Positions 22,771 to 35,161 of a stretch of 64,000 bases of DNA are shown piece by piece. Position 1 is the stretch's first letter; each line of letters begins with the position of its first letter. Source of the stretch: Symsagittifera roscoffensis (lineage: Eukaryota > Xenacoelomorpha > Acoela > Convolutidae); contig NC_087064.1 in NCBI RefSeq assembly GCF_963678635.1, positions 8,095,671 through 8,159,670 of the forward strand, read 5' to 3'. Under the pieces are notes generated by a model, which saw only the letters and a list, made by a program, of their open reading frames with translations, had not been told where the DNA came from and did no database searches. The translations under genes were made by a program, and so were the position numbers.

Positions 22771-24539
22771 ATAGTTTCTATACAAAAAACACAGAAAACT
22801 ATGTTAGATTATCTATATAAATTTTCTATCCAGATTAGAAGCTGTTGTTGGTTGTGGGTGCAAGAAAAATCAAAAAGTCGAAATTAGTTTAGAGAAAAAA
22901 AACATCCCAGAACAGTCATTTCTTCAACATCTTTGAGGGTCGGATTAATATTCGACCTCATTTTAATATCAAAATAGAGTTTTAAGCTTTTAATTATGAA
23001 TACTGCAATGACGAATTAAGATCTGGGGAAGCATATTTCAGCTTTAAAAAAGACATGCAAGTTCAAGGGCAAACTTTCTTTAATAAGGTCTGCCATGTGT
23101 TTATTCATCTATTCGCCTGGCAAAGTGTTTCGAAATCGAACTTGTCTCATATACATTACTTACTTTTGTTCGGAAGTTCTGAGGTCTTGGCAACAAAACA
23201 GGAGCCCGCACATGGAGAGACTATCAAAAATACAGCTACTTAGTGTTTTGTAAACTGCTGACGCACCCACGGATCATCCCCTACCGACCCCTGTATGAAG
23301 ACCACGAAACAAAAACAATTAATTCGAACATACCGACAAACAATACGTTATCAGAAACCTGATATTTCTGTGACGAGTCCTACGAATGACTTAATTTATA
23401 CATTTGGACAATTGATAAACTGCCGTGGCACTTATAAGTTTCTGATTAAAATAGTGACCAATACAGGCTTTGTGTTCAAACTTTCTCAAATAGTTCTCTG
23501 CTGCAAAATTTTTCCCGTTAAACCGCCCTGGATTTTAGATTTATTCGTCCCTAGCTATGAAAAAATAAGCACCAATACACCTATTAATTATGTTAACAAA
23601 GCCTTATCAATGTCAGCATCAATACAAGTACCCTGAATGAAGTATCTTTCGAACTCAGAAATGTATAAAAAAATCTTCCAAAAAGCTAGCTCATGTTAGA
23701 AATTTGTTGGAACCACTTGAATTTATAAATCACTTCATAATGATTTCTTTTTTCGATTTGTTAATTACTTGTTTCATCAATTGGATTTAACCTAGTCCAA
23801 TTGGGCTTAAATTATTTTAACTATCTTTATTCAGCTGTGTTTAATTTTGCTAGTTTTCAATTCATTTACCACCTAAAAAAGATTTTGTTTTCTATTTCTG
23901 GATAATTTTTGCCTTCTTTCTACTCAGTTTATAATATTTACGGTTCTTAAACAAAATTTTGTGTTTTGAAATTGTTAAAGCTTGACTTTGGTTCGGATTT
24001 TTTTTCAGGGCGCTTTTTTAGTATTCTTTTTTCTTGTTGCAGCAAAAAGGAAGCGTCGTCAAAATTTGCCCGATTAAAGATATTTTTAAATTGCCATTCA
24101 GTTTCTATAGATCAAAAATATCATCCTCTTTTGTTTAAAATATCCCAAACAGTCTAACTCACTGGTCTGTATGATTTCAATTTTAAGTCATGTGAAACAG
24201 GTAATAATTATCTTATCTTATCTAAGTATTAATTATCTTATCTAAGTAATAATATTATTATCTCTTCTATCCTGACTCAGCGCATGTCTGAGTCAGGCAA
24301 GATGACGTGAGCCAGGTCTGAGCATGTTTTTTTTCCGATTTACAGGTCTGTTCATGTCTGTTTCATACCTGCAACTAAATCAATTCTGGACTTTACCAGT
24401 TCATATCTGTAATTGACAATATGTCTGGTACGTGATAAATTCTGCATTTAAAAAAAGGTATTCCAATAGTTGGAATTTTTCTGAAATTCAGTTTTTATTA
24501 TTGCAGTTGTTCGAAACAAAGTTTTTTTTCGGTTCACTT

Positions 24540-24663
24540 GGTGGCTTTTTGAAAACACGTGCTTTGACATTCGATTAGTTTTAAGTTAATACAATTGATG
24601 CATTATTAAATCATCAACTTATTACTAATCCAATGTCAAAACACGTGTTCTCGAAAAGCCACC
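24540..24663. repeat. 40-bp-arm inverted repeat, unit 1
   Basis: The left arm begins GGTGGCTTTTTGAAAACACG and the right arm ends in its near-complement; about 36 of 40 positions pair, around a 43-base loop. Each arm carries CACGTG. It may be a MITE core or a hairpin-forming region; no target duplication was identified. Confidence 0.65.
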
Positions 24664-24705
24664 CAAAAATGCCACCAACATTTGCGACGGTTACATAGCA
24701 TTTAT

Positions 24706-24892
24706 TAGACAACCGCGTATTCAGACTCGTCAGTACTTAGACAAATACTGTTTCAACCAATCAGAATTGAGACAAAGAAGAAATTAATAAATAATTATTA
24801 TTTATTTTGCATTATTTATGTCTTTTCTCGATTCTGATTGGTTCATTCAGTATTTGTCTAAATACTGACGAGTATGAATACGCGGTTGTCTA
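24706..24892. mobile_element. Palindromic MITE with TA flanks, unit 1
   Basis: The two halves are inverted repeats over at least 70 bp, starting TAGACAACCGCG and ending CGCGGTTGTCTA, with an AT-rich centre. TA dinucleotides at both ends could be the target duplication of a Tc1/mariner-type element with GACAACCGCG as its terminus. Arms differ at several sites. It encodes no protein. Confidence 0.65.
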
Positions 24893-25337
24893 AATACAGG
24901 CTGCACTCCATTAGACCTTAGGTTGAAAAAAGAACTACTCGCGCTATTTAACTACGCTCTTAAATACTGGCAGGTGTAAAGAGTAGTGAGATAATTGAAG
25001 CAATTGCTTGGTTTGCTTGCTCAAAATGAAACTTATAATCTTCTTGTATTAAAGAAGTTGAAAAATTGAACAGCCGCTTTTCAAAAAAGATGGCAATTTT
25101 CATTTTTATGAAACAAGTAAGGTGGAAGATTTGGGCTTAAAATTAATTAAGCTTTGTAAAGTTAGTAAATTTAACAGATTTTTTTTTTACAAAAATGATA
25201 AGCAACTTTTTTCAGTAGTAATTTTAAAATCATCTATCTTTTCATGACAGTAAAACAACTTTCACAGTAAACAACTTACAAGAAATTGGAATCAAACAGT
25301 TCAAATCTAACAAGCTTAAGTTTTCAGAAGTTCATTT

Positions 25338-26155
25338 CTATTTATCATCATGTTCAGCTGGTTCTTCTTTCATTTTCTTAGAAGGAGATCCCATTTGCAT
25401 GTTTTCCTGTGGTTCCTCTTTCACAAGTTCGGTTTCAATTTTCTCGTTTACCGCTCCTGGCGATTTAGCTGCTATTTCTTTCGCCTTTTTCGCTTCCAGT
25501 TCCAACTTGTAAGCTTTCGACATGACGTGGATCGACTCGTCAAATTCTTCTGGACTGCTACTCGATGGAATGTCGATGTCTAGAATCGGTCGGACAGCTG
25601 GGTTTTTGCATGATCTCGAAAGTCGTTGTCTGGGCAAAGCAGAGAAATTGTCATCTTCGCTTTCGTAATTCCTCTGCGCAGCAGCGTAGGGTCTCGACGG
25701 TACCCGTTGGTACGTACTATAAAGATGTTTTGATTTGTTTCGCTTGTTCCCTTTCCCCCCAACGTAAGATGCAAAACTTGCGTCTTCGTCCTCAGGAATT
25801 GAGGGATCTTCCTCTTCGGTCAGATTTGTAGGATCAAAATCGGACTCATCTCCTTTCTTCCTGGAATCTGAAACGCCACAACCAATGCTAATGAACAAGT
25901 ACAACTTATGACATAATCTTGCGCTTGTTTCATACAAGTATAACAATGGAACGTTTCAGAAACTTTCCGAGTATTTTCATCACAATTTAGCCTTGGGAAG
26001 AGCTTACCTATGGGACCCTTCTTGGCCAGTTGTTCAATGTTGGGTTTCACGTCCACCGGGTTGTCACAGGGCTCCAGTTTGGGAAGTACGCTTCCAACAA
26101 CGTTGTCGTCGTTCTCGTCTCGGTGCTCGAGGCTCATGTTCAGTGACTCAGACAT
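25338..26155 (-). CDS. Gene A, unit 1: acidic Lys/Glu-rich protein with SUMO-type motifs (225 aa)
   Basis: Two exons. Exon 1 is 26155-26008, starting at a true ATG. A 140-base intron (26007-25868) has donor GTAAGC and acceptor GCGTTTCAG. Exon 2 is 25867-25338. The joined length is 678 bases, exactly in frame. The product is acidic, with Glu/Asp-rich stretches, a helix-prone segment near residues 150-180 and three psi-K-x-E-P type motifs (PKLEP at 25-29, VKEEP at 198-202, MKEEP at 215-219) that are candidate sumoylation sites, so a nuclear protein is likely. A possible 5'-UTR intron lies at 26238-26173 (donor GTGAGA, acceptor CTCGACAG). No family is recognised. It appears intact and duplicates 31460-32277. 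Confidence 0.7.
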
Positions 26156-26666
26156 ACTCGGTGGTAATCACTCTGTCGAGAGGACAAAAATCAAACAAAC
26201 AAGAAACACCTGAAACAAAATTCATTACTGTTTCTCACCGTCGACAAGGCTGCAAGACCTGGCCCTTACAAATTTTCGTTCCAGAAGTTTCATGTGCTTG
26301 CAGAACCCATCATATAAACACATGATCTCCGGTTTATCAATCAAGCATTAAAACTGTACATACCATATGATAACTTCTCATTCATTTGTAATTTAATCAG
26401 AAACTGAATTTTGAAACCACGTTTGTGGAAGTAAACGTCGGGTCAATTGATGAACTTTACATACTATCCCTGCTCAAGAACTATGCATGCCAAAATGACC
26501 TGTGACTCACGCAAAATAACTCATGTCAGCCAAATTTAATTGAAACTTTAAGATATAGCTATAAGATATAAAACTGGATATGAAAATAGAAATAACATTT
26601 CGGTTGCACGTGAGACCTAAGACAACTAAATTAGTAATCGGGAGCTTTGACGACACGTAAGTCTCG
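26156..26666. other. Spacer between genes B and A, unit 1
   Basis: It holds the probable 5' UTR and UTR intron of gene A, and otherwise no coding signal. The same spacer recurs in unit 2 at 32278-32789 with one extra A. Confidence 0.5.
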
Positions 26667-27127
26667 TTAAACTCTTCCCAACTCTGATATGCTAATTGGT
26701 GACTCTCTTAAATCGCCATTTGCAGTCATTTTATGTCCATTTGTACTGAATGAATGGGTCGCCATGAACCGCTGAAACATGTCGTTTTCCAACTTCTTCA
26801 TTTCCTTGTTCAAGGCGTAAATTTCTCGTCTTTGTTGAGCCTTTTTCTCACTATCAACTTGCTCTTTCAACTGCTGTACACTAGGGGCAGAAATTGTGTT
26901 GGCTTTTGGGATTTGAGGTAAACATAAGTCTTTGGACAGTTTTTTAGCTGCGGTAAATTCGGTTTTCAACTTACTCGGTTTTCGGAGCGAGTTTCTCGAA
27001 GTTTGATAAGGCGATATGTCTCTTTGTTCGAAACTTTTACGTTCTTTGTTCGGTGCAACATCTTTTTCGTTGTTACTAGTTGATATATTTCGTTTGGTTT
27101 CCTTATTTTTTCTACCTGTGAATTTGT
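26667..27127 (-). pseudogene. Gene B, unit 1: 5'-truncated copy
   Basis: Identical to the 3' part of the 252-aa gene at 32790-33548, including the coiled-coil region and stop. The duplication junction at 27127 removes the first 100 or so codons, the start codon and the promoter. Upstream of the junction is the non-coding left end of unit 2, so no new start is provided. Confidence 0.8.
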
Positions 27128-27625
27128 AGAATCAGTTTTAATTCATGGAAAATCAACGTTGAATTTGTTTAAAACTTACAGACGCGGCACCTTGACCTCA
27201 AAAGTATAGACTTTTCCAGGTTTTCAAGAAGCAACAAGACAGTTAATTTTTTCACAAATGTACTTTCTTAGTAGACTAATTTCACTTTAGTGCCTTTTAA
27301 TTTGTTTTAATAATACACCGTTGACCTAATTTCATGAATTATTCATTAGTATCGAAAATCGAGCCTCAAAATAGTCCTAATAAAGCCCCCATTTTTTGCA
27401 TTTTGAATAAATGAAAAAACGGTTAAAATAAAATAATACCAATGTTAGCTTTTGAGCCAATTAAGCAATGAATAGAAACAAAATGATAAGGAAATACGAC
27501 AAAAGTGTTGTTGCATGTGAGGCGGAGCTAAGGTCCAGTCCATAATTGTTTTTCATTCATGGCAATAAAATTCAGCGGTTTAGTCAAAAATTGAATCTTT
27601 CTCACGCCATATTTGCTAGGGTAGG

Positions 27626-27828
27626 GCGACAATTCGTAACAGGAGCAATTCGTAACAAGCGAGAATTCATAATAAGGAATTGGCAAGAAGAATACGCTTG
27701 CTCCGCTTCGCTTCGCTGCGCTTACATCCGGCACGAGAGGAATTTTGCGCGTGAATCAGTGTTCCCAGCTTAATCTACTGTTACGAATTGTCGCTTGTTC
27801 CGAATTGTCGCCTGTTACGAATTGTCGC
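27626..27828. repeat. Foldback element, unit 2
   Basis: Copy of the 203-bp element at 21503-21705 carried by the tandem duplication, at an offset of 6123. Confidence 0.7.
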
Positions 27829-28567
27829 TTCACGATTTGTCAGATATGAATGATGTTAATTTCACAGGATACAAAACAACAAGACCACAAATCTGCTCAA
27901 TAGACTATCACGACCTAATATATAACAAAACAAGACTGGTCGTATCAGGGCAAATTTGGTTATAATGAGTTTGGTAACGCAAAAATAAGAAAAAATTGGT
28001 TGCCTCAAATCATTGCGAAACAATCAATTTAACCGCAAACGCGTAGGGCATCAGTACTTCTGAATTTACATAAAAAATCCAGCCAAAAGTGAGAAAAACT
28101 TTATGAAAACTGATTGCTAATTTTCTCTTACCACATTCAAGCAACACGGTCAGGCGTTTCAATCAAAAATCCCAGCAGATTAATTTTTTAGCTGAAATCA
28201 CAGAGAAAGTGGAATAATAATTAGATAAATTAAACAAACCTCATTCAAATTGTCAAATGAATTCAAATCACTTGCGAAATTTTTCCCAGACAAAAAAAGA
28301 CCAGTAAAATGGCTTCAACAGAGCATAAGTTTTCTATTTTTGGCCTTTTTGGATAATAATTTTATACGCTTGACATTTTAGTTGAAATGCCGGACAAACA
28401 AATTCGTCAATCAGATTCATTCACATAAACTTTATTACAATGATTTTGGGCCGTTTACCCGTACCGAACATTTTCTTTATTTCTCACGAGAAATTCTCAA
28501 CCTTTAACCTAAATATCTGGACGGAAATTGTTTTTGAATTGCTTATATAATCGAAATGTTTTTTAAA

Positions 28568-28893
28568 AGTTTTTCTTTTCTCATCTATTTTTGATCAGAA
28601 ATCAGCTTAATCAAGACTATTTCTAACTAGAAAAAATCTTCCGTGGGACTCAAGCCTCCGACTGCTGGCCAGTTTGATGTGCTATTGGCTAGACCTTATG
28701 ACCTGAAACATTCAAATAGTTTAGCAATCTAATGCAAAGTAAATTTTCTTGTAGCAAGTGTTTGATTGAATTGTACTGCTGCGGCTATTTTGTAAACTCA
28801 AAGCATTTCTTATCTCATTGCGGCTGGGAAGTGAGCTGATTTCTGGTTATTATTTCCAAAAATTGTATATTTCTAATGTCATATGAGAAATAA
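28568..28893 (-). repeat. SINE-like repeat with tRNA-like core, unit 2
   Basis: Duplicate of the copy at 22445-22770, not an independent insertion. Confidence 0.55.
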
Positions 28894-30662
28894 ATAGTTT
28901 CTATACAAAAAACACAGAAAACTATGTTAGATTATCTATATAAATTTTCTATCCAGATTAGAAGCTGTTGTTGGTTGTGGGTGCAAGAAAAATCAAAAAG
29001 TCGAAATTAGTTTAGAGAAAAAAAACATCCCAGAACAGTCATTTCTTCAACATCTTTGAGGGTCGGATTAATATTCGACCTCATTTTAATATCAAAATAG
29101 AGTTTTAAGCTTTTAATTATGAATACTGCAATGACGAATTAAGATCTGGGGAAGCATATTTCAGCTTTAAAAAAGACATGCAAGTTCAAGGGCAAACTTT
29201 CTTTAATAAGGTCTGCCATGTGTTTATTCATCTATTCGCCTGGCAAAGTGTTTCGAAATCGAACTTGTCTCATATACATTACTTACTTTTGTTCGGAAGT
29301 TCTGAGGTCTTGGCAACAAAACAGGAGCCCGCACATGGAGAGACTATCAAAAATACAGCTACTTAGTGTTTTGTAAACTGCTGACGCACCCACGGATCAT
29401 CCCCTACCGACCCCTGTATGAAGACCACGAAACAAAAACAATTAATTCGAACATACCGACAAACAATACGTTATCAGAAACCTGATATTTCTGTGACGAG
29501 TCCTACGAATGACTTAATTTATACATTTGGACAATTGATAAACTGCCGTGGCACTTATAAGTTTCTGATTAAAATAGTGACCAATACAGGCTTTGTGTTC
29601 AAACTTTCTCAAATAGTTCTCTGCTGCAAAATTTTTCCCGTTAAACCGCCCTGGATTTTAGATTTATTCGTCCCTAGCTATGAAAAAATAAGCACCAATA
29701 CACCTATTAATTATGTTAACAAAGCCTTATCAATGTCAGCATCAATACAAGTACCCTGAATGAAGTATCTTTCGAACTCAGAAATGTATAAAAAAATCTT
29801 CCAAAAAGCTAGCTCATGTTAGAAATTTGTTGGAACCACTTGAATTTATAAATCACTTCATAATGATTTCTTTTTTCGATTTGTTAATTACTTGTTTCAT
29901 CAATTGGATTTAACCTAGTCCAATTGGGCTTAAATTATTTTAACTATCTTTATTCAGCTGTGTTTAATTTTGCTAGTTTTCAATTCATTTACCACCTAAA
30001 AAAGATTTTGTTTTCTATTTCTGGATAATTTTTGCCTTCTTTCTACTCAGTTTATAATATTTACGGTTCTTAAACAAAATTTTGTGTTTTGAAATTGTTA
30101 AAGCTTGACTTTGGTTCGGATTTTTTTTCAGGGCGCTTTTTTAGTATTCTTTTTTCTTGTTGCAGCAAAAAGGAAGCGTCGTCAAAATTTGCCCGATTAA
30201 AGATATTTTTAAATTGCCATTCAGTTTCTATAGATCAAAAATATCATCCTCTTTTGTTTAAAATATCCCAAACAGTCTAACTCACTGGTCTGTATGATTT
30301 CAATTTTAAGTCATGTGAAACAGGTAATAATTATCTTATCTTATCTAAGTATTAATTATCTTATCTAAGTAATAATATTATTATCTCTTCTATCCTGACT
30401 CAGCGCATGTCTGAGTCAGGCAAGATGACGTGAGCCAGGTCTGAGCATGTTTTTTTTCCGATTTACAGGTCTGTTCATGTCTGTTTCATACCTGCAACTA
30501 AATCAATTCTGGACTTTACCAGTTCATATCTGTAATTGACAATATGTCTGGTACGTGATAAATTCTGCATTTAAAAAAAGGTATTCCAATAGTTGGAATT
30601 TTTCTGAAATTCAGTTTTTATTATTGCAGTTGTTCGAAACAAAGTTTTTTTTCGGTTCACTT

Positions 30663-30786
30663 GGTGGCTTTTTGAAAACACGTGCTTTGACATTCGATTA
30701 GTTTTAAGTTAATACAATTGATGCATTATTAAATCATCAACTTATTACTAATCCAATGTCAAAACACGTGTTCTCGAAAAGCCACC
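30663..30786. repeat. 40-bp-arm inverted repeat, unit 2
   Basis: Duplicate of 24540-24663 carried by the tandem duplication. Confidence 0.65.
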
Positions 30787-30828
30787 CAAAAATGCCACCA
30801 ACATTTGCGACGGTTACATAGCATTTAT

Positions 30829-31015
30829 TAGACAACCGCGTATTCAGACTCGTCAGTACTTAGACAAATACTGTTTCAACCAATCAGAACCGAGACAAAG
30901 AAGAAATTAATAAATAATTATTATTTATTTTGCATTATTTATGTCTTTTCTCGATTCTGATTGGTTCATTCAGTATTTGTCTAAATACTGACGAGTATGA
31001 ATACGCGGTTGTCTA
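30829..31015. mobile_element. Palindromic MITE with TA flanks, unit 2
   Basis: Duplicate of 24706-24892. The left arm reads CAGAACCGAGAC here against CAGAATTGAGAC in unit 1, one of the few differences between the units. Confidence 0.65.
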
Positions 31016-31459
31016 AATACAGGCTGCACTCCATTAGACCTTAGGTTGAAAAAAGAACTACTCGCGCTATTTAACTACGCTCTTAAATACTAGCAGGTGT
31101 AAAGAGTAGTGAGATAATTGAAGCAATTGCTTGGTTTGCTTGCTCAAAATGAAACTTATAATCTTCTTGTATTAAAGAAGTTGAAAAATTGAACAGCCGC
31201 TTTTCAAAAAAGATGGCAATTTTCATTTTTATGAAACAAGTAAGGTGGAAGATTTGGGCTTAAAATTAATTAAGCTTTGTAAAGTTAGTAAATTTAACAG
31301 ATTTTTTTTTACAAAAATGATAAGCAACTTTTTTCAGTAGTAATTTTAAAATCATCTATCTTTTCATGACAGTAAAACAACTTTCACAGTAAACAACTTA
31401 CAAGAAATTGGAATCAAACAGTTCAAATCTAACAAGCTTAAGTTTTCAGAAGTTCATTT

Positions 31460-32277
31460 CTATTTATCATCATGTTCAGCTGGTTCTTCTTTCATTTTCT
31501 TAGAAGGAGATCCCATTTGCATGTTTTCCTGTGGTTCCTCTTTCACAAGTTCGGTTTCAATTTTCTCGTTTACCGCTCCTGGCGATTTAGCTGCTATTTC
31601 TTTCGCCTTTTTCGCTTCCAGTTCCAACTTGTAAGCTTTCGACATGACGTGGATCGACTCGTCAAATTCTTCTGGACTGCTACTCGATGGAATGTCGATG
31701 TCTAGAATCGGTCGGACAGCTGGGTTTTTGCATGATCTCGAAAGTCGTTGTCTGGGCAAAGCAGAGAAATTGTCATCTTCGCTTTCGTAATTCCTCTGCG
31801 CAGCAGCGTAGGGTCTCGACGGTACCCGTTGGTACGTACTATAAAGATGTTTTGATTTGTTTCGCTTGTTCCCTTTCCCCCCAACGTAAGATGCAAAACT
31901 TGCGTCTTCGTCCTCAGGAATTGAGGGATCTTCCTCTTCGGTCAGATTTGTAGGATCAAAATCGGACTCATCTCCTTTCTTCCTGGAATCTGAAACGCCA
32001 CAACCAATGCTAATGAACAAGTACAACTTATGACATAATCTTGCGCTTGTTTCATACAAGTATAACAATGGAACGTTTCAGAAACTTTCCGAGTATTTTC
32101 ATCACAATTTAGCCTTGGGAAGAGCTTACCTATGGGACCCTTCTTGGCCAGTTGTTCAATGTTGGGTTTCACGTCCACCGGGTTGTCACAGGGCTCCAGT
32201 TTGGGAAGTACGCTTCCAACAACGTTGTCGTCGTTCTCGTCTCGGTGCTCGAGGCTCATGTTCAGTGACTCAGACAT
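31460..32277 (-). CDS. Gene A, unit 2: acidic Lys/Glu-rich protein with SUMO-type motifs (225 aa)
   Basis: Same two-exon structure as unit 1: exon 1 32277-32130, intron 32129-31990, exon 2 31989-31460. I saw no coding difference from unit 1. A candidate 5'-UTR intron lies at 32361-32295 (donor GTGAGA, acceptor preceded by a pyrimidine tract). It lies 512 bp downstream of intact gene B in the same orientation, so the two could be co-transcribed or independently promoted. Function is unknown. Confidence 0.7.
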
Positions 32278-32789
32278 ACTCGGTGGTAATCACTCTGTCG
32301 AGAGGACAAAAATCAAACAAACAAGAAACACCTGAAACAAAAATTCATTACTGTTTCTCACCGTCGACAAGGCTGCAAGACCTGGCCCTTACAAATTTTC
32401 GTTCCAGAAGTTTCATGTGCTTGCAGAACCCATCATATAAACACATGATCTCCGGTTTATCAATCAAGCATTAAAACTGTACATACCATATGATAACTTC
32501 TCATTCATTTGTAATTTAATCAGAAACTGAATTTTGAAACCACGTTTGTGGAAGTAAACGTCGGGTCAATTGATGAACTTTACATACTATCCCTGCTCAA
32601 GAACTATGCATGCCAAAATGACCTGTGACTCACGCAAAATAACTCATGTCAGCCAAATTTAATTGAAACTTTAAGATATAGCTATAAGATATAAAACTGG
32701 ATATGAAAATAGAAATAACATTTCGGTTGCACGTGAGACCTAAGACAACTAAATTAGTAATCGGGAGCTTTGACGACACGTAAGTCTCG

Positions 32790-33548
32790 TTAAACTCTTC
32801 CCAACTCTGATATGCTAATTGGTGACTCTCTTAAATCGCCATTTGCAGTCATTTTATGTCCATTTGTACTGAATGAATGGGTCGCCATGAACCGCTGAAA
32901 CATGTCGTTTTCCAACTTCTTCATTTCCTTGTTCAAGGCGTAAATTTCTCGTCTTTGTTGAGCCTTTTTCTCACTATCAACTTGCTCTTTCAACTGCTGT
33001 ACACTAGGGGCAGAAATTGTGTTGGCTTTTGGGATTTGAGGTAAACATAAGTCTTTGGACAGTTTTTTAGCTGCGGTAAATTCGGTTTTCAACTTACTCG
33101 GTTTTCGGAGCGAGTTTCTCGAAGTTTGATAAGGCGATATGTCTCTTTGTTCGAAACTTTTACGTTCTTTGTTCGGTGCAACATCTTTTTCGTTGTTACT
33201 AGTTGATATATTTCGTTTGGTTTCCTTATTTTTTCTACCTGTGAATTTGTTGCTCAAACTTTGACTCCGCTTTAGCAATCGCGTTGTTAAGTTTTCACCT
33301 CGTTGATTTTTCGAACGTGTCTCTTCAGCTCCGTTATCTGAGACTATTCGAGCTTGAGAATACTTTGGATTATTTTCGGCTAAATCATCTGCAACAACTT
33401 TGAACTCACTTTTGAAAGCGGGCGGCTTCGATTTCAGCAGCACAGGTTGGATTACTTGAGGTCGAGAGACAGCAGTAGGTTTCTGGTTCGCATGTTTGAG
33501 AGCACCGGTTCCTGTCAACGCGATTGAGAGCCTTTCTTCTGCTTGCAT
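32790..33548 (-). CDS. Gene B: coiled-coil protein (252 aa), intact copy
   Basis: A single open frame from a true ATG to TAA. The N-terminal 180 residues are basic and Ser/Lys/Asn-rich with no recognised domain. Residues 184-221 form a strong heptad-like helix (QQLKEQ through NDMFQRFM) typical of a coiled coil, followed by a short polar tail. A splice-acceptor-like TTGTTTCAG lies about 90 bases upstream, suggesting a 5'-UTR intron. The 6.12-kb duplication breakpoint falls inside this gene at 33250, so unit 1 has only its 3' part. No family is recognised; a cytoskeletal or centrosomal role would be a guess. Confidence 0.6.
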   Translation of the reverse strand: MQAEERLSIALTGTGALKHANQKPTAVSRPQVIQPVLLKSKPPAFKSEFKVVADDLAENNPKYSQARIVSDNGAEETRSKNQRGENLTTRLLKRSQSLSNKFTGRKNKETKRNISTSNNEKDVAPNKERKSFEQRDISPYQTSRNSLRKPSKLKTEFTAAKKLSKDLCLPQIPKANTISAPSVQQLKEQVDSEKKAQQRREIYALNKEMKKLENDMFQRFMATHSFSTNGHKMTANGDLRESPISISELGRV

Positions 33549-35161
33549 TTTAGTAAAAAGAACGCCAATGTTTGATCGCTTTGTGTCGCCTCCATTTAGG
33601 TCTTAAAGGAATCAGCATTCCATAAAAAGGAACACACTATCTGAAACAATGGACAAAATGAAGCGCAAGATTACACATTAAATTTAACTATCCCTGTACA
33701 AGTGAACCGCAAGCACCTTAAATTATTCTGCTGGCCTAACATTTTAACTAACCATCCGATAGTGACAACCATAACAGGGCAAACTAGCCGACATTAAATA
33801 AGATAATTCCACCGCGTCGAAAAAAATATGAAATTAGTCTGAGAAAAACATTGTCTCTATTTACCTTAGATTAAATTCGTTCAAACAAAAACAAGCCGAG
33901 TCACAAAATTATATGTTAAATGAGCGGATCGGTACTAAACTTCCTAGACGCTAAAAAAAACCTCCCAAACTTGAGCAGCTAACCATTGCGCTGCAAAAAA
34001 ACTGGTTTTCTTATGCGTGTGTGTTCTGGAGAGGAAGGTTTCAGCTCCCCTCCTCGAAGCCTACACTAACAACAAAGTTTTGCCAGTTCATACAAACATG
34101 GCTAACTGACAGTTGGAAGAGTAATGAACGCAAGGAAACTGAAAAAACAAACCGACGTGTTTTCAAGCCTTCAAGTTTTGAAATTCGAAGAGAAAGAATA
34201 GATGGCCTAAAACCTCTTTGAATTTATAGAACAATTTATGATGGACACTTTTTTTGTTTTAAATTAATCAAATTTCAGAAAACTGGATCAATAAGTAAAA
34301 CTTTTATTTCGCTAGGTAATCTGATAATTAATTTCCATTTTCGAAAGTAGAAGCCGATCACGTTTTTCGTGACCTTAACTCTTTTGCTGTTCAATAGCAG
34401 AGTTTGCCTTCCTTTTAACAATGGAAATGGACTGAACTTAAAAAGAAACCACAAGTCAAACCGCGAAAAATCAAAATGAGCTGAAAAAAAAAAATAAAAA
34501 AAAAATACCAAGACCTATACAGGAGTACCCACTAGAAAAAACACTCATACGATATAAGATAATACGAGAAATCTGATTAACAAGATGAGATAATTGGCGA
34601 CTTTTTTGTGGGACAAAGATTTTTTCATTGAATACTGTAAGATTGATTGATATTAGGGGCGGCTCCACTTTAACATAAAATGTTTTTTGATAGCAATCAG
34701 AGTTTTTCCGACAAAAAATATAATCGAGCAGCAAAAAAATATCAAAAGTTTTGATCCATTGCTGTAGTTGATTTAAGATTTCGATCTGAACTTATGCGAT
34801 TAAACGTTTTTTTTATACGAAAGCCAAACGTTTTTTATTCCTTTTTTCCTCTTTTCTGGTGCTTTTTTCCCTCCCTGCAGTTACGCTTTCCAATTAAATG
34901 AATATCATCTGATTTAAACGATTTTAATGTCATTTGGTTGTGATTACATTTCGTTTTGATACCTGTGAATTTTTTTTTGAATTTAATTTGAGAAATTCGA
35001 ACCAGAAATCAAGCAAAACACAAAACTCAGACCTAAATGAGTCCCAAAAAATCAGCCTCAAGCGTGCAATACGAAATCAGTTTTTGACTACATTAAATTA
35101 TTCGTTCTCCGACTCAAGGAGTATATATTCTTCAAGCATTAACTTAATTTTGTTCATTGAT
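33549..35161. other. Intergenic region between gene B and COASY
   Basis: No coding exon was recognised. From 33849 onward it is also present at 54400-55710 with a few percent divergence and many homopolymer length changes, as the left part of the 20.5-kb duplication. A 67-codon open frame at 34021-34221 is not preserved in length in the copy, so it is not supported as a gene. Confidence 0.55.

Larger units (their letters stand above)
21007..27127. repeat. 6.12-kb tandem duplication, unit 1
   Basis: Matches 27130-33250 at offsets of 6122-6123. Only about four differences were seen while reading, such as AATTGAG/AACCGAG near 24768 and an A-run length change near 26216. It contains a foldback element, the SINE-like repeat, a long hairpin, a palindromic MITE, a full copy of gene A and only the 3' part of gene B. 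The junction with unit 2 is GTGAATTTGT, then AG, then AATCAGTTTTAATT. Confidence 0.95.
27130..33250. repeat. 6.12-kb tandem duplication, unit 2
   Basis: Second unit, same orientation as 21007-27127. At its right end the sequence continues into the 5' part of gene B, so this unit is in the ancestral right-hand context. Confidence 0.95.

Noticed and set aside
23295-23636. 113-residue plus-strand frame, repeated at 29418-29759
   Set aside because: Real ATG but no domain, AT-driven composition, and identity between copies only reflects the recent duplication.
24208-24260. TTATC repeats suggestive of GATA-factor sites
   Set aside because: Short, low-complexity and not placed near a promoter; no support for regulation.
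25350-25831. Plus-strand frames opposite gene A
   Set aside because: Shadows: the minus-strand two-exon model has splice sites and an exact frame.
34021-34221. 67-codon frame repeated near 54537-54779
   Set aside because: Frame length and ends are not kept in the second copy, and no domain is present.
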